Shown: one piece after another, positions 41,936 to 51,173 of the stretch | Layout: the number at the start of each line of letters is the position of its first letter | How positions within the stretch are numbered: position 1 is the first letter of the stretch | Origin: Candidatus Methylopumilus planktonicus | GTDB lineage: Bacteria; Pseudomonadota; Gammaproteobacteria; Burkholderiales; Methylophilaceae | Assembly: GCF_000981505.1 (NCBI RefSeq) | Contig: NZ_LN827929.1 | Span: forward strand, 186,001-250,000 | Direction: 5' to 3' | DNA: 64,000 bases | Position numbers and translations under genes: made by a program | Notes under the pieces: generated by a model | What the model was told of the DNA's origin: nothing | Seen by the model: the letters and a program-made list of their open reading frames with translations, nothing else | Databases searched by the model: none

Positions 41936-43495
41936 CTAATGCCTAAAGTGCCGATATCCAGTAAATAACATTACAAGACCTAAATCATCAGCTGCAGAGA
42001 TGACCTCCTCATCTCTTAAGCTTCCGCCTGGCTGAATAACGCAATTTGCACCAGCAGCGGCAATGACATCAATCCCATCTCTAAAGGGAAAGAAAGCGTC
42101 TGAAGCGACCACAGAATTTGTTAAATCAAGATTTGCATTCTGTGCTTTTATAGAAGCAATCTTGGTACTATCAACTCTACTCATCTGACCTGCGCCGATA
42201 CCTATGGTTTGATTGTTTTTACAAAATACAATGGCATTTGATTTAACATACTTAGCAACTCGCCATGCAAAAAGCATGTCAGCTATTTGTTCTTCATTAG
42301 GTTTAAGTTTAGAAACTACTTTGCAATGATTAATATCTATATTGAAATTGTCTGGTGATTGAACAAGTAAGCCACCACCAATTTTTTTCAATTCAAAAGC
42401 ATTAAAGCTATTATCGAGCGAAACTTTTAATAATCTAATATTTGGTTTTGATTCAAATATTTTAAGTGATTCAGTATCGTAAGATGGGGCGATTACAACT
42501 TCGACAAATTGAGTAATAATTTGAGATGCAGTATTTTTGTCTAACGAAACGTTGGAAGCAATAATGCCGCCGAATGCCGAAGTTGGATCAGTTAAAAATG
42601 CTTTTTTATAAGCATCGAATAAGTCTTTTGAAGATCCGACGCCGCAGGGATTAGCATGTTTTACAATCACGCAAGATGGTAGCTTAAAGCCTTTAACACA
42701 TTCCCAGGCTGTATCCGCATCATTTAAGTTATTGTATGACAGCTCTTTACCCTGCAATTGTTGAAAGCTTGCTAGTGAGCCTTTATTGGATATTTCATCT
42801 ACATAAAAAGATGCACTTTGATGTGGGTTCTCACCATAACGTAAATCTACTTTTTTATTAAATGCGAGGTTAAGTTTGTTAGGGTAAGTTATATTTTTAT
42901 TTATATCCAGTCCGTTAAGATAATTCGAAATAGCTGAATCATATTTTGCAGTATGCTCAAAAGCTTTCTTGGCCAAACTCAATCTCAAGTCTAGATCAAG
43001 TGACCCATTATTTTGCCTTAAAGCATCTTCAATAAGTTTGTAGTCCGCTGCATCAGTAACAATCGCTACACCATTATAATTTTTTGCTGACGATCGAATC
43101 ATTGCAGGACCACCGATATCAATATTTTCAATAGCTTCAGAAAGCGGGCAATTTTCTTTAGATATGGTTGTTTCGAATGGATACAAGTTCACTACTACTA
43201 AATCGATTAAAGGTATATTCGATTTAGCCATTGTTTGCAGATGATTTTTGTCATCTCTCTTTCCAAGTATGCCGCCATGTATCTTTGGATGAAGTGTTTT
43301 AACTCTACCATCTAACATTTCTGGGAAGCCAGTGTAATCAGATACTTCAATGACAGGAATATTATTATCAGCAAACAATTTTGCTGTACCACCAGTAGAT
43401 AAAATTTCAACTTTGTATTTAATTAGCGTCTTAGCGAATTCGATAATACCTTTTTTGTCTGAAACGCTTATGAGGGCTCGTTTGATTTCAATCAT
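41936..43495 (-). CDS. purH: Bifunctional AICAR transformylase / IMP cyclohydrolase
   Basis: Catalyses the last two steps of IMP synthesis, with 10-formyl-tetrahydrofolate as formyl donor. It has 519 residues. The N-terminal cyclohydrolase domain has ISVSDKKGIIEFAK and GRVKTLHPKIHGGILG. The C-terminal transformylase has the KHANPCGVG motif and ends LVMLFTGYRHFRH. It starts 2 bases after fis, so fis, purH and purD are one unit. Use of a formyl-folate links it to C1 metabolism. Confidence 0.98.
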   Translation of the reverse strand: MIEIKRALISVSDKKGIIEFAKTLIKYKVEILSTGGTAKLFADNNIPVIEVSDYTGFPEMLDGRVKTLHPKIHGGILGKRDDKNHLQTMAKSNIPLIDLVVVNLYPFETTISKENCPLSEAIENIDIGGPAMIRSSAKNYNGVAIVTDAADYKLIEDALRQNNGSLDLDLRLSLAKKAFEHTAKYDSAISNYLNGLDINKNITYPNKLNLAFNKKVDLRYGENPHQSASFYVDEISNKGSLASFQQLQGKELSYNNLNDADTAWECVKGFKLPSCVIVKHANPCGVGSSKDLFDAYKKAFLTDPTSAFGGIIASNVSLDKNTASQIITQFVEVVIAPSYDTESLKIFESKPNIRLLKVSLDNSFNAFELKKIGGGLLVQSPDNFNIDINHCKVVSKLKPNEEQIADMLFAWRVAKYVKSNAIVFCKNNQTIGIGAGQMSRVDSTKIASIKAQNANLDLTNSVVASDAFFPFRDGIDVIAAAGANCVIQPGGSLRDEEVISAADDLGLVMLFTGYRHFRH

Positions 43496-43497
43496 GA

Positions 43498-43737
43498 CTA
43501 AATATCAATCTTATGTTGTTTTAATTTTTTTCTAAGCGTATTTCTATTAAGGCCAAGGATTTCTGCAGCCTTACTTTGATTGCCTTTTGAAATACCCATG
43601 ATGTAACTAATGAGTGGCTTCTCTACCATACCAATTACCATATCGTAAACATTCGTTGGGTGTTCGCCGTCCAGATCTTTGAAGTATTGATCTAGAGATT
43701 CGTTTACACAATCAGAAATATCTGTCTTCTTTTCCAT
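43498..43737 (-). CDS. fis: Fis-type DNA-binding protein
   Basis: A small nucleoid-associated regulator. The 79 residues contain the C-terminal helix-turn-helix (GNQSKAAEILGLNRNTLRKKL, residues 54-74), identical in layout to Fis and to the C-terminal domain of NtrC. The N-terminal part is shorter than in E. coli Fis (98 residues), as is usual in betaproteobacteria. Its ATG shares an A with the dusB stop (TAATG), so translation is coupled, and dusB-fis is the conserved proteobacterial pair. It is one of the few regulators in the window. Confidence 0.92.
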   Translation of the reverse strand: MEKKTDISDCVNESLDQYFKDLDGEHPTNVYDMVIGMVEKPLISYIMGISKGNQSKAAEILGLNRNTLRKKLKQHKIDI

Positions 43738-44747
43738 TAAGCTACCAACATTTCTTCTTCATACTTTATATAAGGAGATTCGATCGAAAGAAAATTAAAA
43801 TAATCTTCGATAGTTTTAATTTGTGCATCGACTGTTTCAATTGTATTCATATAGTGTCTAAAATTTGCAGAATTTTTTAATCCTTTTGTGTACCAAGAAA
43901 TATGTTTTCTAGCAATTTTTAATCCTGCATTTTCACCATAAAAGCTATAAAGTTCATTCACATGAGCAATGGTAGTATTTTTGATTTCATCAATAGACGG
44001 ATTATCTAAATGCATTCCTGTTTTAAGATAGTGATCAATTTCTCTAAAAATCCAAGGCTTGCCCTGAGCTGCTCTACCGATCATTACCCCATCTACACCC
44101 GTATAATCTAAAACATATTTAGCTTTTTCCGGTGAAGTGATATCGCCATTGGCAATGACGGGAATCTTTACTGACTGTTTCACTTCGGCAATGGTGTCAT
44201 ATTCAGCTTCACCCATATATAAACAAGCCCTCGTTCTGCCATGAATAGCTAATGCTTTAATGCCAATACCTTCAGCAATTTTTGCAATCTCTATAGCATT
44301 ACGATTTTGAGTGTCCCAGCCAGTTCTTATTTTTAGTGTGACTGGAACATTTACAGACTTTACAACGGAAGATAATATTTTTTGCACAAGTGGCTCATCT
44401 TTAAGAAGCGCTGACCCAGCCATCACGTTACATATTTTTTTTGCAGGACATCCCATGTTGATATCGATAATTTGAGCGCCATGATCCACATTAAATTGAG
44501 CAGCCTCCGCCATCATTTTAGGATCAGCACCAGCAATTTGAACTGATATTGGATCTACTTCGCCTTCGTGATTGGCGCGACGAAGAGTTTTTTGGCTGCC
44601 ATATAGAAGTGAATTTGATGTCACCATTTCACTTACTGCCATGCCAGCACCAAACTTTTTACAAAGTTGGCGGAAAGGGCGATCTGTGACGCCTGCCATG
44701 GGGGCGACTACTAGATTATTTTTAACGGAAATGGAGCCTATTTGCAC
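43737..44747 (-). CDS. dusB: tRNA-dihydrouridine synthase B
   Basis: FMN enzyme that reduces uridines in the tRNA D-loop. It has 336 residues. The signature APMAGVTDRPFRQLCKKFGA, the catalytic cysteine in NMGCPAKKICN (near residue 100) and LAIHGRTRACLYMGEAEYD are intact. The start is GTG at 44747 (MQIGSISVKNNLVVAPMAG), because the motif begins only about 15 residues later. The 73-base leader contains an 8-bp hairpin. The stop overlaps the fis start. Confidence 0.96.
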   Translation of the reverse strand: MQIGSISVKNNLVVAPMAGVTDRPFRQLCKKFGAGMAVSEMVTSNSLLYGSQKTLRRANHEGEVDPISVQIAGADPKMMAEAAQFNVDHGAQIIDINMGCPAKKICNVMAGSALLKDEPLVQKILSSVVKSVNVPVTLKIRTGWDTQNRNAIEIAKIAEGIGIKALAIHGRTRACLYMGEAEYDTIAEVKQSVKIPVIANGDITSPEKAKYVLDYTGVDGVMIGRAAQGKPWIFREIDHYLKTGMHLDNPSIDEIKNTTIAHVNELYSFYGENAGLKIARKHISWYTKGLKNSANFRHYMNTIETVDAQIKTIEDYFNFLSIESPYIKYEEEMLVA

Positions 44748-44771
44748 TGTCGTATATTTACTTAGGGAAAG

Positions 44772-44790
44772 TTGCCTATTTTATAGGCAA
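44772..44790 (-). promoter_or_regulatory. Hairpin between the CinA-like gene and dusB
   Basis: TTGCCTAT (44772-44779) and ATAGGCAA (44783-44790) are perfectly complementary around 3 bases. On the - strand it is followed by CTTTCCC rather than a T-tract, so at most it is a weak terminator of polA-cinA RNA or a leader element of dusB-fis. It lies in the only gap over 50 bases in this 10.5-kb run, so a dusB promoter is likely nearby, though no clean -35/-10 pair was found. Confidence 0.4.
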
Positions 44791-44820
44791 ATGGCTTTTT
44801 ATAAAAGTGAAGACTTCAAA

Positions 44821-45555
44821 TTACTTATGCCATTCATAGCCTAAATTAACAATTTTGACTTGTATTTCTAGCATGGCTTCAGCGACTAATTTCGATGGGC
44901 CTTTAACACCAAGCTCAATAGTCTTCATAGGTTTTAATTTCGGCAGGCTAAAAAGTTTAATTTCTGGATATTTTTTTACAATCTCATTCATCAAATCAAT
45001 CAATTTACTCTCACTTACATCATTTATCCAAATCGAAGCTTCAGCAAAGTCATTTTGATTTAATAGTTGTCTATAGTGAGTATTGAGAATCCATTCAACC
45101 ATTGGCCAGGCCATTTCTGGGAAGCCTGGTAGGAAATGATGACCATTAATTTTAAATCCTGGGATTTTATTAATCTCATTTGGAATCAATAATGCGCCCT
45201 TTGGAATATCTGCCATCAAGATCCTTTTAGGATATGCTCCCTCACCAAACTGTTCTTCAATCAGTTTCACAGCCTCATCATTTCTGGTTAAGTGAAGTTC
45301 AAAAGCGTCTGCAGCAGCCTGCCTTGTAAAGTCATCTGGTGTTGCACCAATACCACCAAAAGAGAAAACAATAGTATTGGATTTTATTGATTGTCTGATT
45401 GATTGAATAATATCTTTCGAATCATCTTGAATGTATTTCACCCAAGACAATGAAAGGCCATATTTTTTTAATGTTTTTTTTAAGTATTCAAAATGTTTAT
45501 CTTGTCTTTTGCCAGATAAAATCTCATCGCCAATAATTAAAGTACCAAATTCCAT
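44821..45555 (-). CDS. CinA-like molybdopterin-binding domain protein
   Basis: A 244-residue protein with the MoaB/MogA-like fold found at the N-terminus of CinA (competence/damage-inducible protein A). Visible features are GTLIIGDEILSGKRQDKH at the start and SFGGIGATPDDFTRQAAADAF near residues 65-85. The C-terminal nicotinamide-nucleotide amidase domain of full CinA is absent. Related CinA domains hydrolyse ADP-ribose, but the role of this short form is unknown. It lies one base downstream of polA. Confidence 0.85.
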   Translation of the reverse strand: MEFGTLIIGDEILSGKRQDKHFEYLKKTLKKYGLSLSWVKYIQDDSKDIIQSIRQSIKSNTIVFSFGGIGATPDDFTRQAAADAFELHLTRNDEAVKLIEEQFGEGAYPKRILMADIPKGALLIPNEINKIPGFKINGHHFLPGFPEMAWPMVEWILNTHYRQLLNQNDFAEASIWINDVSESKLIDLMNEIVKKYPEIKLFSLPKLKPMKTIELGVKGPSKLVAEAMLEIQVKIVNLGYEWHK

Positions 45556-45556
45556 T

Positions 45557-48286
45557 CTAGTGTGCCGTATCCCAATTCAATCCAACGCCGATATCTACGA
45601 TAAGAGGAATATCAAGATTTGCAACGCCCTCCATTAAGAGAGGTAATTCTTTTCGTAAAATATTGATTTCGTCTTGAGGCACTTCAAACACAAGCTCATC
45701 GTGTACCTGCATAATCATTTTTGTTTTTAAGTGTGTGTTTTGAGAAAGCCATTGATCGACTGAAATCATCGCTAACTTAATGAGGTCAGCAGCAGTGCCC
45801 TGCATGGGGGCATTAATTGCTGCTCTTTCTGCTGCAGCTCTTCTAATACCATTCGAGCTATTAATTTCTGGAATCCATAATCGTCTGCCAAAAAATGTTT
45901 CTACATAACCTTTATCTTTAGCAAATAATTTTGCTTCCTCCATGTAACGTTTAACGCCAGGGTATCTCGCAAAATAAGTCTCAATATAATTTGAGGCCGC
46001 ACTGCGCTCAATACCAAGTGATTTTGATAAACCGAATACACTCATGCCATAAATCAAGCCAAAATTAATCACTTTTGCATAGCGCCTTTGTTCTTGGGAA
46101 ACACTACCTAGGTCGCAACCAAAGATTTCAGCTGCTGTTGATTTATGAATATCTTCATTATTCTTGAAAGCTTCAAGCAATCGTTTATCTTGAGATAAGT
46201 GAGCCATGATTCTTAACTCTATTTGAGAATAGTCCGCAGATAGAATGGACGAGCCTTCATTCGCAATAAATGCTTCTCTTATTTTTCTTCCTTCCAGGGT
46301 TCGGATTGGGATATTTTGTAAATTAGGATCTGAACTTGCAAGACGCCCTGTAATTGCTACGGCCTGGTTGTAGCTTGTATGAATCCGCCCAGTGTTGGCA
46401 TTAATCATTTTTGGTAGTTTATCTGTATAGGTTGATTTAAGCTTAGATAGACTCCGATGTTCGAGTAATAATTTGGGTAAAGGATAATCTAAGGCTAAAT
46501 CTTGTAATACTTCTTCATCCGTAGAAGGAGCACCTGAAGGTGTTTTTTTCAAAGATTTAATACCTAGCTTATTAAATAAAATATCTTGTAATTGTTTAGG
46601 CGAGGCGAGATTGAAAGGCTGTCCTGCTAATTGATAAGCCTCTTCTTCTAGCAGTAGAATTTTTTTACCAATTTCATGACTTTGTGCATTTAATTTTTTG
46701 TCATCCACAAGCACACCGTTTCTTTCGATCTTTAAAAGGACTCCAGCGGCAGGCATTTCAATATTTTCATAAATAAATTTAAGTGACACATCGCTTTCAA
46801 TTGTAGGATTAAAGAATTGATTTAATTGTAAAGTGACGTCGGCATCTTCAGATGCATAATGAGATGCTACATTAATATCAACCTGATTGAATTTAAGTTG
46901 ATTCACGCCCTTGCCAGCAACATCTTCATAACTGACACAGGTGTGACCTAGATGCCTTAAGCTTAAATTATCCATGCCATGGTTTTGATGACTTTCCGTC
47001 ACATAGCTTTGTAACATTGTATCGTGCATAATGCCTTTAAGATGTATGCCGTGATTTAAAAATACATGCGCATCATATTTAATGTTTTGACCAATTTTTT
47101 TAATTTTTTCATCTTCTAACATGGGCTTCAGTAAATTTAATATAGTATCAATTGATAACTGTTCCGGAGCTCCAGGATAATCATGCGCTAAAGGAATATA
47201 AGCTGCTTCCCCGGCATTTACTGCTATCGATATACCTACAATTTTTGCCTGCATAGTGTCGAGCGAGTTAGTTTCTGTGTCGACACAGATATATTTTTTT
47301 TCTTTAATTTTTTCTAGCCATACATGTAATAGATCTTTGTCGAATATTGTGTCGTATTTTATTTTAGAAATAAAATGACTAGGCGATTTGATAGATATTT
47401 TTTCTTCACTACTTTTACCTGATAAATTATTCTCAGAGCTACCTTCTTTAATTTCGTTAAGCCAATTCTTAAATTCAAATCTCTGATATAAATTTTCTAA
47501 AGTGGATGGGTCTTGCGCTTTAGGTTTGAAATTATCCCAATTTTTGTCGATATCAAGATCACATCGAATCGTAATAAGATCCTTAGCTTTAGGAATCCAA
47601 TCGAGCGCTTTCCTTAAATTTTCACCGACGACACCTGAGAATTGAGCAGCATTATTTACGATATTGTCGAGTGTTTGATATTCATTAAGCCACTTCAATG
47701 CAGTTTTAGGACCTACTTTTTCAACGCCAGGGACGTTATCTGAGGTGTCTCCAATAAGCGTTAAGTAATCTATAATTTGATTAGGCATCAGCCCAAATTT
47801 GTCTTTGACACCTTCGATATCAAGTTTTTCATTCGTCATCGTATTAATTAAAGTGACATGTTTATTAACAAGCTGAGCTAAATCCTTATCGCCTGTTGAG
47901 ACCACGACATTAAATTGATGTTGAGTGGCTTCCTTACATAAGGTACCAATCACATCATCAGCCTCAACACCCTCTTGAATCAGAATCGGCCAGCCCATCG
48001 CTGTAATGGCTTCATGAAGCGGCTGAATTTGAGCTCTTAAATCATCAGGCATCGCTGATCGATTAGCCTTATACTCTGGATAAAGATCATTCCTGAAAGT
48101 TTTTCCTTTTGCATCAAAAACGCAAACGCTATAATCAGAAGGGAACTCTTTGTGGATTTTTCGGAGCATATTTAAGACGCCATAAATAGCTCCAGTAGGT
48201 TCTTGGCGACTGTTTCTAAGATCAGGCAATCCATGAAACGCCCGATAAAGATAAGAAGAGCCATCGACCAATAATAGTGTTTTCAT
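45557..48286 (-). CDS. polA: DNA polymerase I
   Basis: Repair and Okazaki-fragment-processing polymerase. It has 909 residues with all three domains. The 5'-3' exonuclease (1 to about 290) has LLLVDGSSYLYRAFHGLP and GDTSDNVPGVEKVGPKTA. The 3'-5' exonuclease keeps its metal ligands (CVDTETNSLD, then YASEDADVT), so proofreading is predicted active. The polymerase domain has ADYSQIELRIMAHLS, YAKVINFGLIYGMS and MQVHDELVFEVP. Its start is only 21 bases from the divergent LOG gene. Confidence 0.98.
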   Translation of the reverse strand: MKTLLLVDGSSYLYRAFHGLPDLRNSRQEPTGAIYGVLNMLRKIHKEFPSDYSVCVFDAKGKTFRNDLYPEYKANRSAMPDDLRAQIQPLHEAITAMGWPILIQEGVEADDVIGTLCKEATQHQFNVVVSTGDKDLAQLVNKHVTLINTMTNEKLDIEGVKDKFGLMPNQIIDYLTLIGDTSDNVPGVEKVGPKTALKWLNEYQTLDNIVNNAAQFSGVVGENLRKALDWIPKAKDLITIRCDLDIDKNWDNFKPKAQDPSTLENLYQRFEFKNWLNEIKEGSSENNLSGKSSEEKISIKSPSHFISKIKYDTIFDKDLLHVWLEKIKEKKYICVDTETNSLDTMQAKIVGISIAVNAGEAAYIPLAHDYPGAPEQLSIDTILNLLKPMLEDEKIKKIGQNIKYDAHVFLNHGIHLKGIMHDTMLQSYVTESHQNHGMDNLSLRHLGHTCVSYEDVAGKGVNQLKFNQVDINVASHYASEDADVTLQLNQFFNPTIESDVSLKFIYENIEMPAAGVLLKIERNGVLVDDKKLNAQSHEIGKKILLLEEEAYQLAGQPFNLASPKQLQDILFNKLGIKSLKKTPSGAPSTDEEVLQDLALDYPLPKLLLEHRSLSKLKSTYTDKLPKMINANTGRIHTSYNQAVAITGRLASSDPNLQNIPIRTLEGRKIREAFIANEGSSILSADYSQIELRIMAHLSQDKRLLEAFKNNEDIHKSTAAEIFGCDLGSVSQEQRRYAKVINFGLIYGMSVFGLSKSLGIERSAASNYIETYFARYPGVKRYMEEAKLFAKDKGYVETFFGRRLWIPEINSSNGIRRAAAERAAINAPMQGTAADLIKLAMISVDQWLSQNTHLKTKMIMQVHDELVFEVPQDEINILRKELPLLMEGVANLDIPLIVDIGVGLNWDTAH

Positions 48287-48307
48287 TGTTTAACTTTGAA
48301 AGTTTTT

Positions 48308-49036
48308 ATGTCAGCAGATAAAAAGATACCTAAATTTAACGGCCCAGAATTGTTTGATGAAACTCATAATGAAAGTGAATCCTGGTATGCATTTGAAATT
48401 ATGTCAGAATTTGTTGGCGCTACCGAAAAACTTAAAAAAATAACCCCTGCCGTATCCGTGTTTGGAAGTGCTAGGGTTAGCGAAGATCATCCTTATTACA
48501 AGCTCACCGTTGATATAGCAGAGGCGTTATCCAACTCCGGGTTTAGCGTTATTTCTGGCGGCGGCCCCGGCCTTATGGAAGCTGTTAATAAAGGAGCTTC
48601 TTTAGGCAAGGGCCCTAGCATCGGGCTTAATATTAATTTGCCCCACGAACAAAAATCGAACGACTACCAGGATATTTCGATAAATTTTAAATATTTTTTT
48701 ATGCGTAAAGTGATGTTTATTAAGTACGCTTCAGCTTACGTCGTCTTGCCAGGGGGATTTGGAACGCTTGATGAATTAATGGAAGTGATCACACTTATTC
48801 AAACGGGTAAATCAAGAAAAATTCCTATCATTTTAGTAGGGAAGGTGTTCTGGTCCGGCTTACTAGACTGGTTAAAAGACAAAATCGTAAATGAGGGTAT
48901 GGCTGAATTAAAAGACTTGAATTTGATCCAAATTCTTGAGGGGCCTAAAGAGATTGTGGATGCGATATTTAGCCATTATGAATCGATTGGTTTTACGCTA
49001 ACGCCCGCAGAGAGAAAAGCTCAGCTTTACTTGTAA
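48308..49036 (+). CDS. LOG-family protein (TIGR00730-type Rossmann-fold protein)
   Basis: A 242-residue member of the family containing the LONELY GUY cytokinin-activating phosphoribohydrolases. The diagnostic motifs are SGGGPGLMEAVNKGA (near residue 80) and the nucleotide-binding PGGFGTLDELMEV (near 150). Bacterial relatives often hydrolyse nucleoside monophosphates to base and ribose-5-phosphate; the natural role here is unknown. I prefer the ATG at 48308 (MSADKKIPKFNG) to a TTG at 48296 because neither has a good ribosome binding site and ATG is the commoner start. Confidence 0.88.
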   Translation: MSADKKIPKFNGPELFDETHNESESWYAFEIMSEFVGATEKLKKITPAVSVFGSARVSEDHPYYKLTVDIAEALSNSGFSVISGGGPGLMEAVNKGASLGKGPSIGLNINLPHEQKSNDYQDISINFKYFFMRKVMFIKYASAYVVLPGGFGTLDELMEVITLIQTGKSRKIPIILVGKVFWSGLLDWLKDKIVNEGMAELKDLNLIQILEGPKEIVDAIFSHYESIGFTLTPAERKAQLYL

Positions 49037-49086
49037 ATTATCAAATAAACCATACCATCTATAGGTTTTTTGCTAGAATCTTGTGT

Positions 49087-49431
49087 ATGAAAATACAAAA
49101 CACAATTAAAGCTTCTTTATTGGCGACTGTCTTCATGAGCTTAAATGTCATGGCTGAAAAAAAACTTGAGCTTTTAGAAGAAGTGAAGCCACCACCAAAG
49201 AATTTTGAAAGCGATATTGTGGATGAGCCTCAAATTACCATCACCAAAAAAGGGACTGATACGGTCGAAGAATACCGTATTAATGGTGAACTTTATATGA
49301 TGAAAGTAACACCCCCCGCTGGTGGACCTTCATATTATTTATTGAAGGAAGATCAAGATGGTAGTTGGGCAAAATTTGATGGTCCTAGCCAGCCTCTCAG
49401 TGTGCCTAAATGGGTAATATTTAGATTCTAA
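49087..49431 (+). CDS. DUF2782-like periplasmic protein
   Basis: A 114-residue protein with a signal peptide (MKIQNTIKASLLATVFMSLN, then VMA before the charged mature part), so probably periplasmic. The conserved-looking portion PQITITKKGTDTVEEYRINGELYMMKVTPPAGG-type sequence followed by YYLLKEDQDGSW resembles the DUF2782 family, which in betaproteobacteria lies between polA and thrB, as here. No function is established. A TAGAAT at 49074-49079 lies so close that the RNA might start at or just before the ATG at 49087. Confidence 0.75.
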   Translation: MKIQNTIKASLLATVFMSLNVMAEKKLELLEEVKPPPKNFESDIVDEPQITITKKGTDTVEEYRINGELYMMKVTPPAGGPSYYLLKEDQDGSWAKFDGPSQPLSVPKWVIFRF

Positions 49432-49440
49432 ATTTTTTTG

Positions 49441-49463
49441 AAAGGGCTTTAAGCCCTTTTTTT
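49441..49463 (+). terminator. Terminator after the DUF2782-like gene, abutting thrB
   Basis: AAAGGGCT (49441-49448), a TTA loop, AGCCCTTT (49452-49459) and a T-run to 49463. The thrB ATG begins at the next base. The hairpin starts 9 bases after the upstream stop codon. Confidence 0.85.
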
Positions 49464-50384
49464 ATGTCAGTTTACACATCAGTTAATATAAAAGAATTAA
49501 AAATCTGGCTTCAAGATTATGCTTTTGATGATCTCACTGATTATCAAGGTATTAAGTCTGGGATAACGAATACCAACTATTTTTTGATGACGGCGCACGA
49601 TCGTTTTGTTTTAACGCTGTTCGAAAAAAATACTATAGAAGATCTCCCTTATTTTGTAGATCTGATGTCCCATCTAGCGACACATTCATTTTTATGTCCC
49701 AAGCCTATACTTAAAAAAAATGGCACAGCTTTAAGTATTTTAAAAAATAAACCCGCTTTAATCGTGACATGTTTAAAGGGTAAAGAGGTCACTAACCCTG
49801 AAGTCAATCATTGTAAAGCTGTCGGTAAAAGTCTCGCAGAGCTTCACGTGAAGTTAGCCAATTTTGTAGCTCAACATCAAAATACAAGAGACCTTAGCTG
49901 GATAAAAAAAACGGCTGAAACTTTATTTAATGAGTTACCTCAAGATGAGAGTAAATTATTAAGAGAAGAGATTCTTTACCAAGAAAAGCAAAATTATAAG
50001 CTTCCTAAATCTACTATTCATGGAGATCTATTTAAGGATAACGTTCTCTTTTTAAATGATGAGGTATCAGGCTTTATTGACTTTTATTATGCTTGCACAG
50101 ACTATCTTATTTTAGATGTGGCTATAGCAGTAAATGATTGGTGCGTAAATAGCGATGGTTCTTTTGATGAGTCAAGACTGAATGCTTTCTTAGATGCTTA
50201 TAAGAAGATAAGATCTTTTAATGATAATGAAGATCGAGCTTGGAATGATGTATTAAGATTAGCGTCTCTTAGATTCTGGGTTTCAAGACTTAACGATTTC
50301 TATCATGCGGAAGAAGGCGAACTCACCTTCATAAAAGACCCTAACCATTTTAAGAAAATTTTAAAGAAACGCATTAGCGGATAA
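49464..50384 (+). CDS. thrB: Homoserine kinase (ThrB, aminoglycoside-phosphotransferase-like type)
   Basis: Phosphorylates homoserine for threonine synthesis. It has 306 residues of the APH-fold type used by many betaproteobacteria and Pseudomonas, not the GHMP type of E. coli. Key residues are the catalytic loop STIHGDLFKDNVLF and the metal-binding GFIDFYYAC. The N-terminus MSVYTSVNIKELKIWLQDY fits the family, so the ATG at 49464 is right. It has no visible ribosome binding site, because the preceding bases are the T-tract of a terminator. Confidence 0.93.
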   Translation: MSVYTSVNIKELKIWLQDYAFDDLTDYQGIKSGITNTNYFLMTAHDRFVLTLFEKNTIEDLPYFVDLMSHLATHSFLCPKPILKKNGTALSILKNKPALIVTCLKGKEVTNPEVNHCKAVGKSLAELHVKLANFVAQHQNTRDLSWIKKTAETLFNELPQDESKLLREEILYQEKQNYKLPKSTIHGDLFKDNVLFLNDEVSGFIDFYYACTDYLILDVAIAVNDWCVNSDGSFDESRLNAFLDAYKKIRSFNDNEDRAWNDVLRLASLRFWVSRLNDFYHAEEGELTFIKDPNHFKKILKKRISG

Positions 50385-50402
50385 ATTTTAAGGTAAATTG
50401 AT

Positions 50403-51173
50403 ATGAAAAAAATTACATTCCGAGATTCCATTCGCTGGAATAAAGAAAGCTTCAAACTCTTCAAAAAGACACCCAATCAATCATTGATGCTTAGCTTAGC
50501 TTACCTTTTTATTTTTATGCTATTGCCTTCAATGCCTATGATTCAAATCTTTTCAATTGCATCTATATTGATTTGGCCAATATTTTTGGTATTCGCAGTT
50601 AACTTCTACAAGACTCACGACAAAAATAAGGAAGAAAATTTTTTAGCGGTATTTGAAAAAATTAAACCTAGGCTTGCAACATTGCTAATGCTTGGCCTCA
50701 TTTGCTTAATTTATGCGGCTATGGTGACGATGGTTTTAAATTCTGAAATGCAGGGCTTTATTAAACTATCAGAGAATAATAATGAGCTTGTGACAGTAAT
50801 TAATAATTTTGTGCCCATGATTGGAAAATTAATCCTACTCCTTCTGCCGTTACTTATGGCGACTTGGTTCTCGCCAATGTTGATCGTTTATAACAACTAT
50901 TCACTCTTCAAATCAATTAAATCTAGTATCGCCGGATGCTTAATGTATATTTTTCCTTTAGGTCTTTCATGGCTTATTTTTTCAACAATAGCGATATTAT
51001 TTATGTTGTCATGTGGGCTATTAATTGGCGCACTCGCTTCACTCTTTCCCGCTATAGGGCCTTCATTAATGGGTGCAATTATTTTCTTTGCATTGCTTGT
51101 GATCACATCAGTGATGTTTGCATTTCAATATATTAGTTACCGAGATATTTTTAAGTCTGCTAAAAGCTACTAG
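50403..51173 (+). CDS. BPSS1780-like integral membrane protein
   Basis: A 256-residue protein with about six hydrophobic segments and a charged N-terminus (MKKITFRDSIRWNKESFKLF). Layout and the position after thrB and before uvrD resemble the BPSS1780 family of betaproteobacterial membrane proteins, whose function is unknown. An AAGGTAAAT-like site precedes the ATG. Its TAG stop overlaps the uvrD stop on the other strand in the palindrome CTAG (51170-51173). Confidence 0.72.
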   Translation: MKKITFRDSIRWNKESFKLFKKTPNQSLMLSLAYLFIFMLLPSMPMIQIFSIASILIWPIFLVFAVNFYKTHDKNKEENFLAVFEKIKPRLATLLMLGLICLIYAAMVTMVLNSEMQGFIKLSENNNELVTVINNFVPMIGKLILLLLPLLMATWFSPMLIVYNNYSLFKSIKSSIAGCLMYIFPLGLSWLIFSTIAILFMLSCGLLIGALASLFPAIGPSLMGAIIFFALLVITSVMFAFQYISYRDIFKSAKSY

